Positions 49,818 through 61,400 of a stretch of DNA of 64,000 nucleotides are shown here, one piece after another; within the stretch, counting starts at the first letter, position 1, and each line of letters begins with the position of its first letter. The position numbers and the translations under genes are program-made. Location: assembly GCF_937616625.2 (NCBI RefSeq), contig NC_065572.1:37847653-37911652 (forward strand). Reading direction: 5' to 3'. This stretch comes from Mercurialis annua. Taxonomy: Eukaryota; Streptophyta; Magnoliopsida; Malpighiales; Euphorbiaceae. Below the pieces are notes generated by a model. The model saw only the letters and a program-made list of their open reading frames with translations, searched no databases and had not been told where the DNA came from.

Positions 49818-51803
49818 TTTGGTTTCAAACCAAGGCCTTTTTAATTGTTAAGTGTTTAATTGTTTTGGCATGTTAAGTGACTAAATTATCCTAGGAACTA
49901 CTGTGAAATTAGGATTCAAGTCTTGTCTTTTGAAACGTCATCTTTTGATTTTTAAAACCTTCTGCCTACACCGATAGGATTGCGTCGAGTCAGTTGTATT
50001 ATGTTGATTTGATGCTAATATTTTAAATTGTTGTTGTTTTACTTGGGTGATTATTGTTGCTTTTGGTTTCTCGGGAAATGTTATACTGGTATTTTGTTTA
50101 AATTCGTGCTTGGGTATGATGTTGTTTACCTTATCTTATTGATGTTGCATTTCACCTAAAAGATGATTTTTGACTTAGTTGCCTTTAATGATTTTAATAA
50201 CGCTGGGTTATTTGGTGAGTAGTTTTGACTTTGGTCGAGAACATGGATTATTAAATATAATATTTCGTTAGGGCTCGATCTTATTTCTACTATAAATGAT
50301 TTTTTATCGTAAAATCTTGTATTACGTTGTGTGACTTTACATTGCTGACTACGTATTGGTTTTGTAATTCTTTAAGAAAAATTATTTTTGGTCTAACTGT
50401 TGTTTTGACATAAAAGTCGGATGAGTAGTCTGAGCATGATACTTAAAAGGTAATTTTTATTACGTTGCCAGTAAAATAATTTTTTTCATATTCAAAACTT
50501 ACTTTGACTAATGATTCGAAAAGAGTGATTTTTATAGTAAAATTATTTTGAAAGGTGGTTTTGTTTTGAATAATTAATATTACTTTTGTAATTTTATTAG
50601 GTTGTGGTTTGTTTACACTTTGGTGTCGTTGGTTTCATACTCGATTTGCTAGTTATAGCCGAAGTATGTGTTTTCTTAAAGTTTGTTAAAGATTAATTGT
50701 TTCCTCACTTAAGTGATGAGTCCTATGTTGCTATTTGGGTGAGGTCAAGCATCCATCCTATTTAAAAAAAAATGAGATTTTGTTTTAAGTGCATTTTTCG
50801 GATTTACAAATATTTAGAATACATTTTATAAACGGTTGTTTTGGGTTTGACTTAGTTCACCCAAATTTAGGAGTTGAGCTTGAAAGTTGTAATGACTCGG
50901 CTAACTCGATGGTTTTACGAATTAAGATACTTGGGTACTTTTAAAGCAATTAACTTGTAAAGGAGGTTATTTCGGAAAATGAATTTTAAAAAAAAACACC
51001 ATGAGGCTCAAACTTGGACTTGAAATTTCTTTATGATTGACTTTAAATTTCAAAATGAATTTTGAAGTGCACTCTTACAAGATGATATAATTTCAATTTG
51101 ATTTTGATACGAAAATTCAAGCTTGTTGTAGCATGCCTTGATTTTGGTCTTTTAAGTATGTTGGGCTGATTTTGCTGAATGTCATGTTTGGCTGAACTAT
51201 TTTGATTATTCTTATTTTGTCTCTTCGTTTGGAGTAACACGTTAGATGAATTAATTCACGTGGTCATGGATGGCTTAACTTGTTGTATGGTCTTAATTTA
51301 TGAGTACGATCTTTGTTTAGACCTCAGTTGCCTTTGTCTTTATTATTAGTTTCGATGGATTTGGTGTTTTGTTTGTGAGTCGAAATCTATGGTTTCGATA
51401 TCGAGAAAGTTGGGGGAATTTTTTTCCTTGGAACGGTTGGTGGTTTCAGATTATACTGGAAAAGTATATTGGAAATCCTGACCCGAGATGACAAATCAGT
51501 GTATTTAATACTTTGGTGTTTTCATTAAGTTGATTTGGTGTGATGCGGGAATTGGTGGTAAGTTTTGTAGAAATGTACGTGATCTATTATTTTCTCTGAA
51601 TTAAGTTTCAGTTTATTTCGTGTTTTATTGGATATTACTTTATGCTTATGAGTTTTAGTGGAGATATTGTTTTGATTTGTTTTGGTGGTATCGTATGATT
51701 CGGTAGATTGTAAGTATGGAATTGAAGGAATATTTTAAGGTTGCGTGCGAGAATTTAGTTGTGCTAAGTGAGGTATATAGTTATATGTAGATTATAAAAC
51801 TTT

Positions 51804-52173
51804 GGGTTAATTCCTAAAAAAATCACGAACTTTACACGAAGTTTCATTTTAATCATGACCTTTAAAAGTTGTCATTTAAAGGCACGAACTTTCATTTTGT
51901 TTCAAATCTATCATTTCAGTGTATTTTTGTTGACTAAATTCTTCAATAAACCATTAATGAAAGACCCAAATTATAAATCGACATCAAATCTTATTATCTT
52001 TTAGTTAGAGTATATAGGATTAGGAATTTTTGGTAAGATAAAATACACCAGATTTTACTTTGGCGATAGATTTGAAACAAAATGAAAGTTCGTGCCTTTA
52101 AATGACAACTTTTAAAGTTCATGATTAAAATGAAACTTCGTGTAAAGTTCGCGATTTTTTTATGAATTAACCC
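51804..52173. mobile_element. MULE-type MITE 2 (370 bp, 9-bp target duplication)
   Basis: The ends start GGGTTAATTCCTAAAAAAAT and are inverted repeats of over 100 bp (ACTTTACACGAAGTTTCATT and AAAATGAAAGTTCGTGCC are visible on both arms). The flanking direct repeat is TAAAACTTT (51795-51803 and 52174-52182). The terminal GGGTTAATT and the TTTACACGAA motif are shared with MITE 1, so the two are related families. No coding capacity. Confidence 0.88.
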
Positions 52174-52540
52174 TAAAACTTTCGTGGAAAATTTACGATT
52201 TTGATTAGAGGATTGTTAGATTAAGGGATTTGGTTATGCTCCATTTATGTTTTTTACACTGGAATTTTAAAAGTAAGTTGTTTATTCGAATGTTTTGGTA
52301 TATTGAGATAAAGGTGTTTTCGTAAACAAAGAGGTTTGCATTGCTAAATTTTTACGTCCTGATGAAAAGAAAAAGAATTTTATCAAATTTGATTTAAAAA
52401 GGGGAATTGTAAATTTTTCGGTTGAACAATTTTCTTCAAATCGTGTTTTTATTTGAGAGCGACTTAAATTTTGTATGTTTTGAAACTTCAATGTGTATTT
52501 TGAATACGGAGGATTCTTTCATGGTTTGATTTTTACGAAA

Positions 52541-52686
52541 AATGATAAATTACTTTAACAAGTTTGATTTAAAGATAACATAAGTTTTGTCAGTTGAACT
52601 GTTTCATAAATTTAATGATAAATTATTTTAACAAGTTTGATTTAAAGATAACATAAGTTTTGTCAGTTGAATTGTTTCATAAATTT
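52541..52686 (+). repeat. 73-bp tandem duplication
   Basis: The stretch from AATGATAAATTA to CATAAATTT occurs twice in direct tandem (52541-52613 and 52614-52686) with about two mismatches. The matching place in element 2 (about 24120-24180, reversed) has a single copy, so this is a recent event in element 3. Confidence 0.9.
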
Positions 52687-53854
52687 GCAAACTTATTAAA
52701 AAGTAAGGGGAATCTGCGAATTTAAAAATGTAAATATTTTAAAAAAATATCAAGGGTTTACAAACTGATGGTTTTCCAATGGTAAAGGTACTTCAATTTT
52801 GATATATAAAAAGGAGGTGTAAAATGTTAAGGTTTTTTTTTTAAAAAAAGAAGTGAAATTTTTTGAATATAAAATGTTCCGCGTATTAGAAAATTTTAAA
52901 CTTCCATGACTTTGGTTTTGAGCATAACTAACAATCCGTAAATTGGTCGTGGTGACTTTTTGTTGTATACGAGGTTGTAGTCAACTAATGGGATAATTTT
53001 GAGAAATTAAATTTAGTTTGGATATATGGGCTAGTTGATTTGAAAAATCGATGATCGTGTTGGTGAGATTCGACAACAAAGTTGTTTGGTCGACACTGTA
53101 GATTGAGGGTTTAATTGCTGAGAGTTTTGATATCGTTTTGTTAGAATATTAAAAATCTTTTTGTGTGGAATAAAGTTAAGTTTGTGAGACATAGTTAGGA
53201 TGTAAGTTCATGATTAGATGCTTAGATTATTACAACCTATTTCATTTTTGAATGATTGGAGGAATAACTAGGATTGAGATTTTGTTGCTAATCTGGAGAT
53301 TATGTTATCATGAGTTAAGTTAACATATTCTTTTGAATGACGGTAAGAGTTTTGTGTTTATGATTCATGAAATTAATGGTATTATCGAAATTGGTGTTGA
53401 TCGTTGGACCAACTGATTCAAATATTGGTTATTTTTTGCCAAAATATTATTTAGTTGTTGTGGAGTATTGTTATCGATTGCTTTGGGTGCCGAGCTCGTT
53501 ATAAGTGGATAAGTGAGTAGGTGTTGTAAAACGCAATATTTTGTGTTTTCAAGACCCTGTCTGAAACGATAGAGTTTGGAATTGTAAGAACTATAGTTGA
53601 GCTTAGGGCTTGTTCTTGCACTTTGATAATGTGGAGTTAGTAATCATATAGATTAAAGTTAGTTTTGGAAGCCAACTTGGTAAAGAATATTTGTGGCTCT
53701 CAATTGGATAATTGTTGATTATTTACATTATGATGATCCAGTGATCGTTGGGGCACTAAGTTGTTAGAATCAGAATTTTGCGCATAAGTGCGTTGTGACC
53801 GTTTAAACTGCGCGTCAATTTTAGATTTAAAAATTTGAGGTCGAGTTTTTCATA

Positions 53855-53885
53855 GGTTGGGGAGAATGTAATACCTCATATGTTT
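53855..53885 (+). other. Internal polypurine tract plus LTR-start-like motif of element 3
   Basis: GGTTGGGGAGAA is followed by TGTAATACCTCATATGTTTT. This is the counterpart of the second tract in element 2 (22960-22992) and lies about 890 bp before the true polypurine tract. Confidence 0.72.
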
Positions 53886-54746
53886 TCGGTGTGTTTCGTC
53901 TTGTGTTGACCTTCCCCAGTGGAAATTTTGTTTGGAGTTATCATTGGGAGAGATTCGAGGTTTCATTCTAGATTATTTTAAGTTTTTCAGTGAAAACTTT
54001 AGTGGGAGATTTTGTTTTCCCTCGTCGATGTCATCTAGATATGGTGCTATCGTTTATGTCAAGTGAAAGTTAGTGTTATTACTTTTTGTGACCATTTAAA
54101 ATTGTTTAGTGTATGAGTTGTAGTATTGAGTTATTGTTCGAGGAACAACCTGTTGAGTTTTACTTACGCAAGCGCTTAAGTTGTTAAGAACATAATTACT
54201 ATATTGTGGCTTATGGTGCCATTTTAGCATGTTTGTTATTTTGGATCTTATCGAACACTCTGGGTGCGCGTTTTAATTGTTGACTAGTTAAGTAATGTTG
54301 AGTTCCGTTACTTTTTAAATTTCATGTTGTTTTATCAAATGAATTTTCAGATTTTAAACATTGATTATATTGGGGTTTCTTTGGTTCGGGTTTGACTTGG
54401 GTCGCCCAACTCGTGATTTAAGCTTGGAAGTTTTGGTTGACTCGGCTAAATACCATTTTGTTTTTTTTAAGTTGTTTTACCAATCGGTTTGAAAAGCTTT
54501 CCGAATTATATTTTCAAATGGAACTCGATAGGGCTTAACTGCTGTATGGTTTTGGTTTTATTCGTTACTTGGTTGAGGAATGTTCTTAAGAGACGGAGCT
54601 CGTTACGCAGAATTATTATTATTGCTGTACCCTGGGTATCTGGTTCGTGAGTTTTACGATGGTTATGTGCATTTTGTATGTAATTTTATGTTGTGTATTA
54701 CGTTAGTCGTTTTTGCGTTCTAAATTCGAGGACGAATTTTTAATAA

Positions 54747-54757
54747 GTTGGGGAGAA
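54747..54757 (+). other. Polypurine tract of element 3
   Basis: GTTGGGGAGAA lies directly before TGTAATATCCCG at 54758, in the same arrangement as in elements 1 and 2. Confidence 0.87.
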
Positions 54758-54867
54758 TGTAATATCCCGTATTTTTTTTAATTATTTTTTAAATTTTAAT
54801 TATAATTTTTGCATTTTGTCAAGTTTTAGGTAATTTATTATTATTATTTTTAAATTAAATATGTTAA
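54758..54867 (+). repeat. 3' LTR of element 3, only the first 110 bp
   Basis: It matches the first 110 bp of the 5' LTR at 46832 with few differences, then stops at 54867. The next base pairs are TGTCACGACCC, the terminal sequence of an LTR in the opposite orientation. Confidence 0.9.
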
Positions 54868-55626
54868 TGTCACGACCCAAATTATTGAGCCGCAACCGGC
54901 GCTAGGGAACGAGAGTGGTAGCTCCGGAACCCGTAGCAAGCCTAAAACCACTATAAATTTTTCGCAAATAAAACATATTATTATATATAATACGTTTTCA
55001 GAAATCTTTTTTAAGTAATATAATTCAAATATCAAAATATCACGTTCCTTTTCTGAAAACGTTCGCAGCAAAATTCTTAGAAACCAGGGTCTTACCGAGC
55101 GATATCTCATATCCAGCACCGCCCTGTTTCTAGTCATAATCATAACCAATTCCTCTCAAGGCAATTGGTACAAAATTCAAACGGTTAAAACGTCATCATT
55201 ATAAACAACTTATTTATAAAATTATATCAGAGTTTACTTTTCAAATACCGTTTGAAATTAAATCATAAATCTTATTTTGATACCTATTGACTACTGCAGC
55301 TCTAAGGACTCGTACTTTGTGCAAGTCAGAAGACTTCCAACACAAGGGAGATGGTCTGTCTGATCCGACTCCGATCACCTGAAATAAACACTGTGAGGGG
55401 GTCAGTATTTTGGGAAATACTGAGTGAGACATTTACTAACCGTATTATAAAAATATAACATCGCATCTCAAAAAAACAATAATATAAAACATATAAATAG
55501 GTATTTGATCCGTACGAAACTAATATCCTAGCATGCGACACATCTCTTGGATAATCATATATCATTCAACCCAATCGTAAATATCAATCGCGAGTCCAAC
55601 TCGCTGGTGGCCCAGCCACTAGATAC
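54868..55626 (-). repeat. Opposing LTR end fragment of a related family (about 760 bp)
   Basis: On the minus strand it ends GGGTCGTGACA at 54868, preceded by CTAGCGCCGGTTGCGG, so it resembles the other LTR ends. The rest has little similarity to them beyond the TACGGGTT-like and terminal blocks. It passes into inverted satellite at about 55627. No primer site or polypurine tract adjoins it, so it is a truncated or solo LTR. Short frames within it have no gene features. Confidence 0.7.
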
Positions 55627-58087
55627 GTAAATCGCTAAAAAGGTGAAACGTTTGAAATTTGGTAACGTTTGTACACATTTGGCTTAAATTGCTAAAAAGG
55701 TGAAATGCTTGTATTGGTTTCATAATGTTTGTAAACGTTTTGCTTCGATTACAAAAAAGATGAAACGCTTGGAATTGTTTCGTAACGTTTGTAACAATTT
55801 GGCTTAAATTACTAAAAAGGTGAAACGTTTGGATTTGTTTCGTAACGTTTTAAACGTTTGGTTTTGTTTCGTAACGTTTGTAAATGTTCGGCTTATATCG
55901 CTAAAAATATGAAACGTTTGCATTTATTTTGTAAAGTTTGTAAACATTTGCCTTAAATCGCTAAAAAGATAAAACGTTTGGATTTGTTTCGTAAGGTTTG
56001 TAAAAGTTTTGCTTAAATTGATAAAAAGGTGACACGTTTGGATTTGTTTTGTAGCCTTCGTGAAAGTTTGGCTTAAATCGCTAAAAAGGTGAAACGTTTG
56101 GTTTTGTTTCATAACCTTTGTAAAGGTTTGGCTTAAATCGCTTAAAAGGTGAAACGTTTGGATTTGTTTCGTAGCGTTTGTAAACGTTTGGCTTAAATTG
56201 CTAAAAAGGTGAAACACTTGGATTTGTTTCGTGACGTTTGTAAACGTTTGGCTTAAATTGCTAAAAAGGTGAAACACTTGGTTTTGTTTCGTAACGTTTG
56301 TAAAGGTTTGGCTTAAATCGCTAAAAATGTGAAACTTTGGATTTGTTTCGTAACGTTCTAAACGTTTGGCTTAAATCGCTAAAATGGGGAAACGTTTGGA
56401 TTTGTTTTGTAACGTTTTTAAACGTTTGGCTTAAATCGCTAAAATGGAGAAACGTTTTGATTTGTTTCGTAACGTTTGTAAACGTTTGGCTTATATCGCT
56501 AAAAAGGTTAAACGTTTGGATTTGTTTCGTAACGTTTGTGTATGTTTGGCTTAAATTGCTAAAAAGGTGAAACGTTTGAAATTTCGTATCGTTTGTAAAC
56601 ATTTTGCTTAAATTGCTAAAAAGGTGAAACGCTTGGTTTTGTTTCGTAACGTTTTTAAGGGTTTTGATTAACTCGCTAAAAATGTGAAACGTTTGGGTGT
56701 GTTTCGTAATTTTTGAAACGTTTGGTTTTGTTCGTAATGTTTGTAAACGTTTTACTTAAATCGCTAAAAAGGTGAAACATTTGGATTTGTTTCGTAACGT
56801 TTGTAAACGTTTGACTTAAATTGCTAAAAAGGTGAAACGCATGGATTTGTTTCGTAACGTTTGTAAATGTTTGGCTTCCTTTGCTAAAAAGGTCAAACGC
56901 TTGGTGTTGTTTCGTAACGTTTTTAAGGGTTTTCCTTAAATCGCTAAAAATGTGAAACGTTTGGATGTGTTTCGTAACCTGTTAAACGTTTTGGCTTAAA
57001 TCGCTAAAAATGTGAAACATTTGGATTTGTTTCGTAACGTTTGTAAACGTTTGGCTTAAATTGCTAAAAAGGTGAAACACTTGGTTTTATTTCGTAACGT
57101 TTTAAACGTTTGGCTTAAATCGCTAAAATGGGGAAACGTTTGGACTTGTTTCGTAATGTTTGTAAACGTTTGGCTTAAATCGCTAAAAAGGTGAAACGTT
57201 TGGATTTGTTTCGTAACATTTGTATACGTTTGGCTTAAATCGCTAAAAAGGTGAAACGTTTGAAATTTCGTAATGTTTGTAAACGTGTGGCTTAAATTGC
57301 TAAAAAGGTGAAACGCTTATATTTGTTTCATAATGTTTGTAAATGTTTGGCTTAGATTGCTAAAAAGGTGAAACGCTTGGATTCGTTTCGTAACGTTTGT
57401 AAACGTTAGGCTTAAATTGCTAAAAAGGTGAAACGTTTGGATTTGTTTCGTAACGTTTTAAATGTTATGTTTTGTTTCGTAACGTTTGAAAACGTTCGGC
57501 TTATATCGCTAAAAATTTGAAACGTTTGTATTTATTTTGTAACGTTTGTAAACATTTGCCTTAAATCGCTAAAAAGATAAAACGTTTGGATTTGTTTCAT
57601 AACGTTTGTAAAAGTTTGGCTTAAATTGCTAAAAAGGTGACACGTTTGGATTTGTTTTGTAGCCTTTGTAAAATATTCGCTTAAATCGATAAAGAGGTGA
57701 AACGTTTGGTTTTGTTTCACAACCTTTGCAAAGGTTTGGCTTAAATCGCTAAAAAGGTGAAACGTTTGGATTTGTTTCGTAACGTTTGTAAACGTTTTGT
57801 TAAAATTGCTAAAAAGGTGACACGTTTGGATTTGTTTCGTAACCTTTGTAAACGTTTGGCATAAATCGATAAAAAGGTGAAACGTTTGGATTTGTTTTGT
57901 TACGTTCGTAAACGTTTGGCTTAAATCGCTAAAAAGGTGAAACGTTTAGATTTGTTTCTTAACGTTTGTAAACGTTTGGCTTAAATCGCTAAAAAGGGGA
58001 AACGTTTGGATTTATTCCGTAACGTTTGAAAACGTTTGGCTTGAATCGCAAAAAAGGTGAAACGTTTGGTTTTGTTTCGTAACGTTT
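55627..58087 (-). repeat. 60-bp satellite array 4, inverted (about 41 monomers)
   Basis: It has the same monomer as the other arrays but as the reverse complement on the given strand (GGTGAAACGTTTGG..., GCTTAAATCGC). Monomers are diverged and include the same short variants as array 3 (TTTGAAATTTCG near 56577 and 57270; CGTTTTAAACGTTTGG near 55849). It ends at the TG of the LTR at 58088. Confidence 0.95.
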
Positions 58088-58291
58088 TGTAACACCCCGT
58101 ATTTTTCCGGCTTGTTACGATGAGTTTTTCAATGTGTTTTGGGTTGATGTTTGGTGGTTTAGTTCCTTTGAACTTTGGTTTGGGTTGCAAAATAGTTATT
58201 TCGATGTTTGAGCTTGTTTTGAGTGCGGTTTGGGCCGTGTGGATTGACCTTGGGCTTAAGGCCCAGAAAATTAATATTTTTGGAAGCAGGG

Positions 58292-58335
58292 GGTGTATCA
58301 CGGTCGTGCCGGGAGCATCACGGTCGTGATACACC
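58292..58335 (+). promoter_or_regulatory. Nested palindromes in U3 of LTR 4
   Basis: GGTGTATCACG (58292-58302) and CGTGATACACC (58325-58335) form a perfect 11-bp inverted repeat. Inside it ATCACGGTCGTGAT (58317-58330) is itself palindromic, and TCACGGTCGTG occurs twice. Two GGGCGCGA copies follow (58341 and 58361). The cluster ends about 60 bp before the TATA box, so binding sites for a dimeric factor are plausible. Confidence 0.55.
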
Positions 58336-58395
58336 ATCACGGGCGCGATTGAGACATCTTGGGCGCGACGCGGCACTGTAGGGTTCGCTGTTTTG

Positions 58396-58405
58396 CTATA
58401 AATAG
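58396..58405 (+). promoter_or_regulatory. TATA box of LTR 4
   Basis: CTATAAATAG is an excellent plant TATA box about 310 bp inside the LTR. Transcription would start near 58430, giving R plus U5 of about 2.5 kb. A GGTAATG donor-like site follows near 58668. Confidence 0.6.
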
Positions 58406-60923
58406 CTCCTTAACTCGATTCTTTCAGCCCTTTTTCACCCTATCAAACCTAATGCGACCCTACATTCAGATAAACCCTATTTCTATCATTCCTTTATGAT
58501 CCTTGATGGTTTTTAACAATTGATTGGTGATTATATATTCGTTTTGCGATTTCTACGCGATTTGCTTGTGGTGTTCTTCGTTGGTGTGATTGTGACTCTT
58601 GTTGCTTCTTGTCCAGACCCTTCCCTAGGGTTTAATACTTATTTAATCTTGTTATTCTTCATTCTAAGGTAATGATTTCAATCTCTTATGTATTGGTGAA
58701 TCGTTGTCATGTGTTTTGCGTAGAATGGCATGATTTAGGGTGTTTTGGAGTTTGGAACTTATTGTTCAATGGTCTGAGATTTATGATTTGAATAATATGT
58801 TTTAAATAGATTTTAATATTATTATAATATGATGATGTATTATGATTGGAATTGGATTTGCATGATTTAAACAACGAATTGGCTAATTCTAGGTTTGTAT
58901 GAAATTGATTTGTTTAATGATTTGTTAAAGTGTTGAATCTGAGTTATTTGGGATATTATGTGTTTGTGCTACAATGGCTAATGATCTAATGATTTAAGAT
59001 CTACAAGTGAGAATTGTGTTTGATCTATTTTGTAAAAATCTCTACGATTTGCGAAATTGACAATTTTATGAAAGTTAAACGCTATAATTGCAAAATGGTT
59101 TCAAATGCTATACCTACTGATATAATATATTCTAAGTGATGTTTTAAAGGTTTTAAATCAGTAATAACATACTTTGGTTTGTCGATTATTGGTTTTGAAT
59201 CGTTTGGCTAGTTTAGGCAATTTTCGGCAAAATTGCCATGTTTGATTATTTGAGTGCTTTGGCTTAATTTTGGTTTTATCAAATTGTTAATGGCTGGAAA
59301 CTTTGTTTATAAAACGGTTTTGAACACATATAAAGATATTAGTTTCATCTTAGGTTGTTGGGTTAAACAATTTGGTTAAAGGCATGTAAGGTGTTATATT
59401 GTGTGTATTGTTTTGGCTAAACTATTTTAGGTTCAAGATGAGACTTGAAAGGCGTTAAATCTTTTGATTCCATTTAAGTGGTGTATTTAAGTGTATGTAC
59501 TTTGGGTGTTACTTGCCTAGTGTTGGCAAGTTATTTGGCTTATTTGCTTATCATGATTTTGGCATTATTAAGTTAGGGAATGAGTTCTTATTTTAAACTT
59601 AGTTTTATTTAAGGATCAGATTTACTATGGTTTTACTTTGGCTTATGGTTGGGTCGGGTTAGACTTGTGTCGCCCGACATATTGTGTTGAGCTATACTAC
59701 AGTTAAGGCTAGCACACTACTTTGGGAAAACTCTTGGATTTTGAAAGGACTATAAAAGTATTTAAGAACTTTGATTTCGTTTTAAAAGATAAGAACTCAC
59801 CTAAGCTTAACTTGCCTAATTTTGTTATTTGGTTTGTATGGATACTTTGGTTGTACCTTGGTTGTGTTTTGAAATGCTAGTCCTACGTGGTGTCTAGTAA
59901 TCTTAGAGTTAGGGGTTGATCAGATTTTAACTTATATATGTTTTAGACCCGTCCACTGCTCGTGCTTCGGAGTCTACGCAGGGTTAGCTGTTTGCCAAGA
60001 TTCACGTGGACAAGCAAGCAGTGAGTTTGTACTTGCTATTTACCGCTTTATTAAGTAAATTGCTATTTTAATATTAAGTATATATACAGTACGTATATTT
60101 CGAACTGTTTTTGTATTATGGCTCTTAGTTGGAACATGCTACCTAATGGGCATCATTAGGACTGCGTGCGCACCGGTAATGATCTAGGAAAGATAATTAT
60201 GGTAATGTGGTAACTCGGTGTGAGCATAGCTCTCGGGACCAAGTAGAGTAACTCGGTGTAGCTCAGCTCTCGGGACTCTGGTATAATTGTGGTCAGTGGT
60301 AACTCGGTGTAGCTCAGCTCTCGGGACCAGACCTGTTGGATTATGTTTATTATTTAGAATTGTGGATTAGGGTTCCAACTATTATTCGTAATATCGTATT
60401 TAAACGTTTTAAACGGTTTTAAAGGTTTCCACTTAATAAATGTAGATAGTGGTATAAACTCATCTCAGTATATCTGACCCCGTTGTTTTCCCAATTTTCC
60501 CCAGGGTTATGATCTGAGAGAGTCTGGTGATCTCCGCATTTACTTTTCCTCGGAGGTTTCTTTTATTTTTAATAAAACTGTAAAACTGTTTTATTCTTAG
60601 ACCGCAGTAGTAACTAGACGTCTTTATAATTATTATATTTTTGTCGGATTGGTTCGGCTGATTTTATTGCTTTTGCATGTTATATTATTTACATTGGTTG
60701 ATGATAAACCTATTTTAGGCTCGGAATTGATTAAGCATGTTATATTAACTGTTGAATATTATAACTGTTAGTTTTAGGCTGAAGTCTCAGTTGCCCCTGA
60801 GTATTGGTTTTCTGCAGGTTTATGTGTTTATGTGATAAATGGAAGGCTAGCTACGGGTTTCGGTACTACATTACCCATACCCTAGCGCCGGTCGCGATTC
60901 ATGAAAATGGGTCGTGACAAACT

Positions 60924-60935
60924 TGGTATCAGAGC
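60924..60935 (+). other. Primer-binding site of element 4 (initiator-Met tRNA)
   Basis: TGGTATCAGAGC is an exact match, four bases after the LTR end, with the same spacing as in element 3. Confidence 0.93.
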
Positions 60936-61149
60936 TTTAGTTTCGAACTAAGGCCAAATATTTGCATGTTATGTGTTTATCGCTTTGAGGTATGTTAAGT
61001 GTTGTTGTGTCATAGGATCTACTGCGGAATTAGGATTCAAGTCTTGTCTTTGAAACGTCATCATTTGTTTTCAAAACTGCCTACCTTCATCTATAGGGAT
61101 GTTGAGTGTCGGTCTTATGTGTTACTGATGCCTTGCTTTGGAATGTTTA

Positions 61150-61400
61150 CTGCTTATATATTGGCTGACTTGTTGGCTGTTGTGCCATATATGAGATATA
61201 CTTGAGCGATTTTTTTGTTGGCTGTTGTGCCATATATGAGATATACATTGGGTGATATTTTGTCGGCTTTTGCACCTTATATGGTGTTTACTTCGGTTGA
61301 CGTTTTGGTTGACTGTTGTGCCTTATATGGTGTCTACTTAGGGTGATGCTTTCTACGATGTTGTTCGTTATATGATTTTTACCTTGGGTGATTAGTTCTT
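61150..61400 (+). repeat. Short diverged tandem repeat in the element 4 interior
   Basis: The phrase TTGGCTGTTGTGCCATATATG occurs at about 61171 and 61217, and diverged forms (GGCTTTTGCACCTTATATGG, GACTGTTGTGCCTTATATGG) follow near 61264 and 61312. Each is followed by a TTTAC or TATAC stretch and GGGTGAT, GGTTGAC or similar. Spacing is 45-50 bp. It looks like a local minisatellite. Confidence 0.6.

Larger units (their letters stand above)
49802..54757 (+). mobile_element. Interior of non-autonomous LTR element 3 (no protein genes)
   Basis: These 4.96 kb lie between the primer site and the polypurine tract at 54747. I see no retrotransposon protein motifs. It is collinear with the element 2 interior (read in reverse) and with 60920-64000; for example 49905-49970 matches 61015-61080, 50830-50920 matches 62080-62160, and 51340-51580 matches 62570-62790. 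It lacks the block kept at 24720-24990 and 63155-63390. It carries a MITE, a 73-bp duplication and an internal polypurine-like site. Confidence 0.83.
58088..60919 (+). repeat. 5' LTR of element 4 (2832 bp)
   Basis: It starts TGTAACACCCCG against satellite and ends CGTGACA before a primer site. The body is close to the chromovirus LTR at 11395-14278 read in reverse, including the triple repeat (60211-60328) and CACGTG (60003-60008). U3 is different: a palindrome cluster at 58292-58335 and a clear TATA box at 58396. The partner LTR would lie beyond the window. Confidence 0.93.

Noticed and set aside
58120..58376. Frames on both strands at the start of LTR 4
   Set aside because: They run across the LTR start and its U3 palindromes, and one runs into satellite; not genes.
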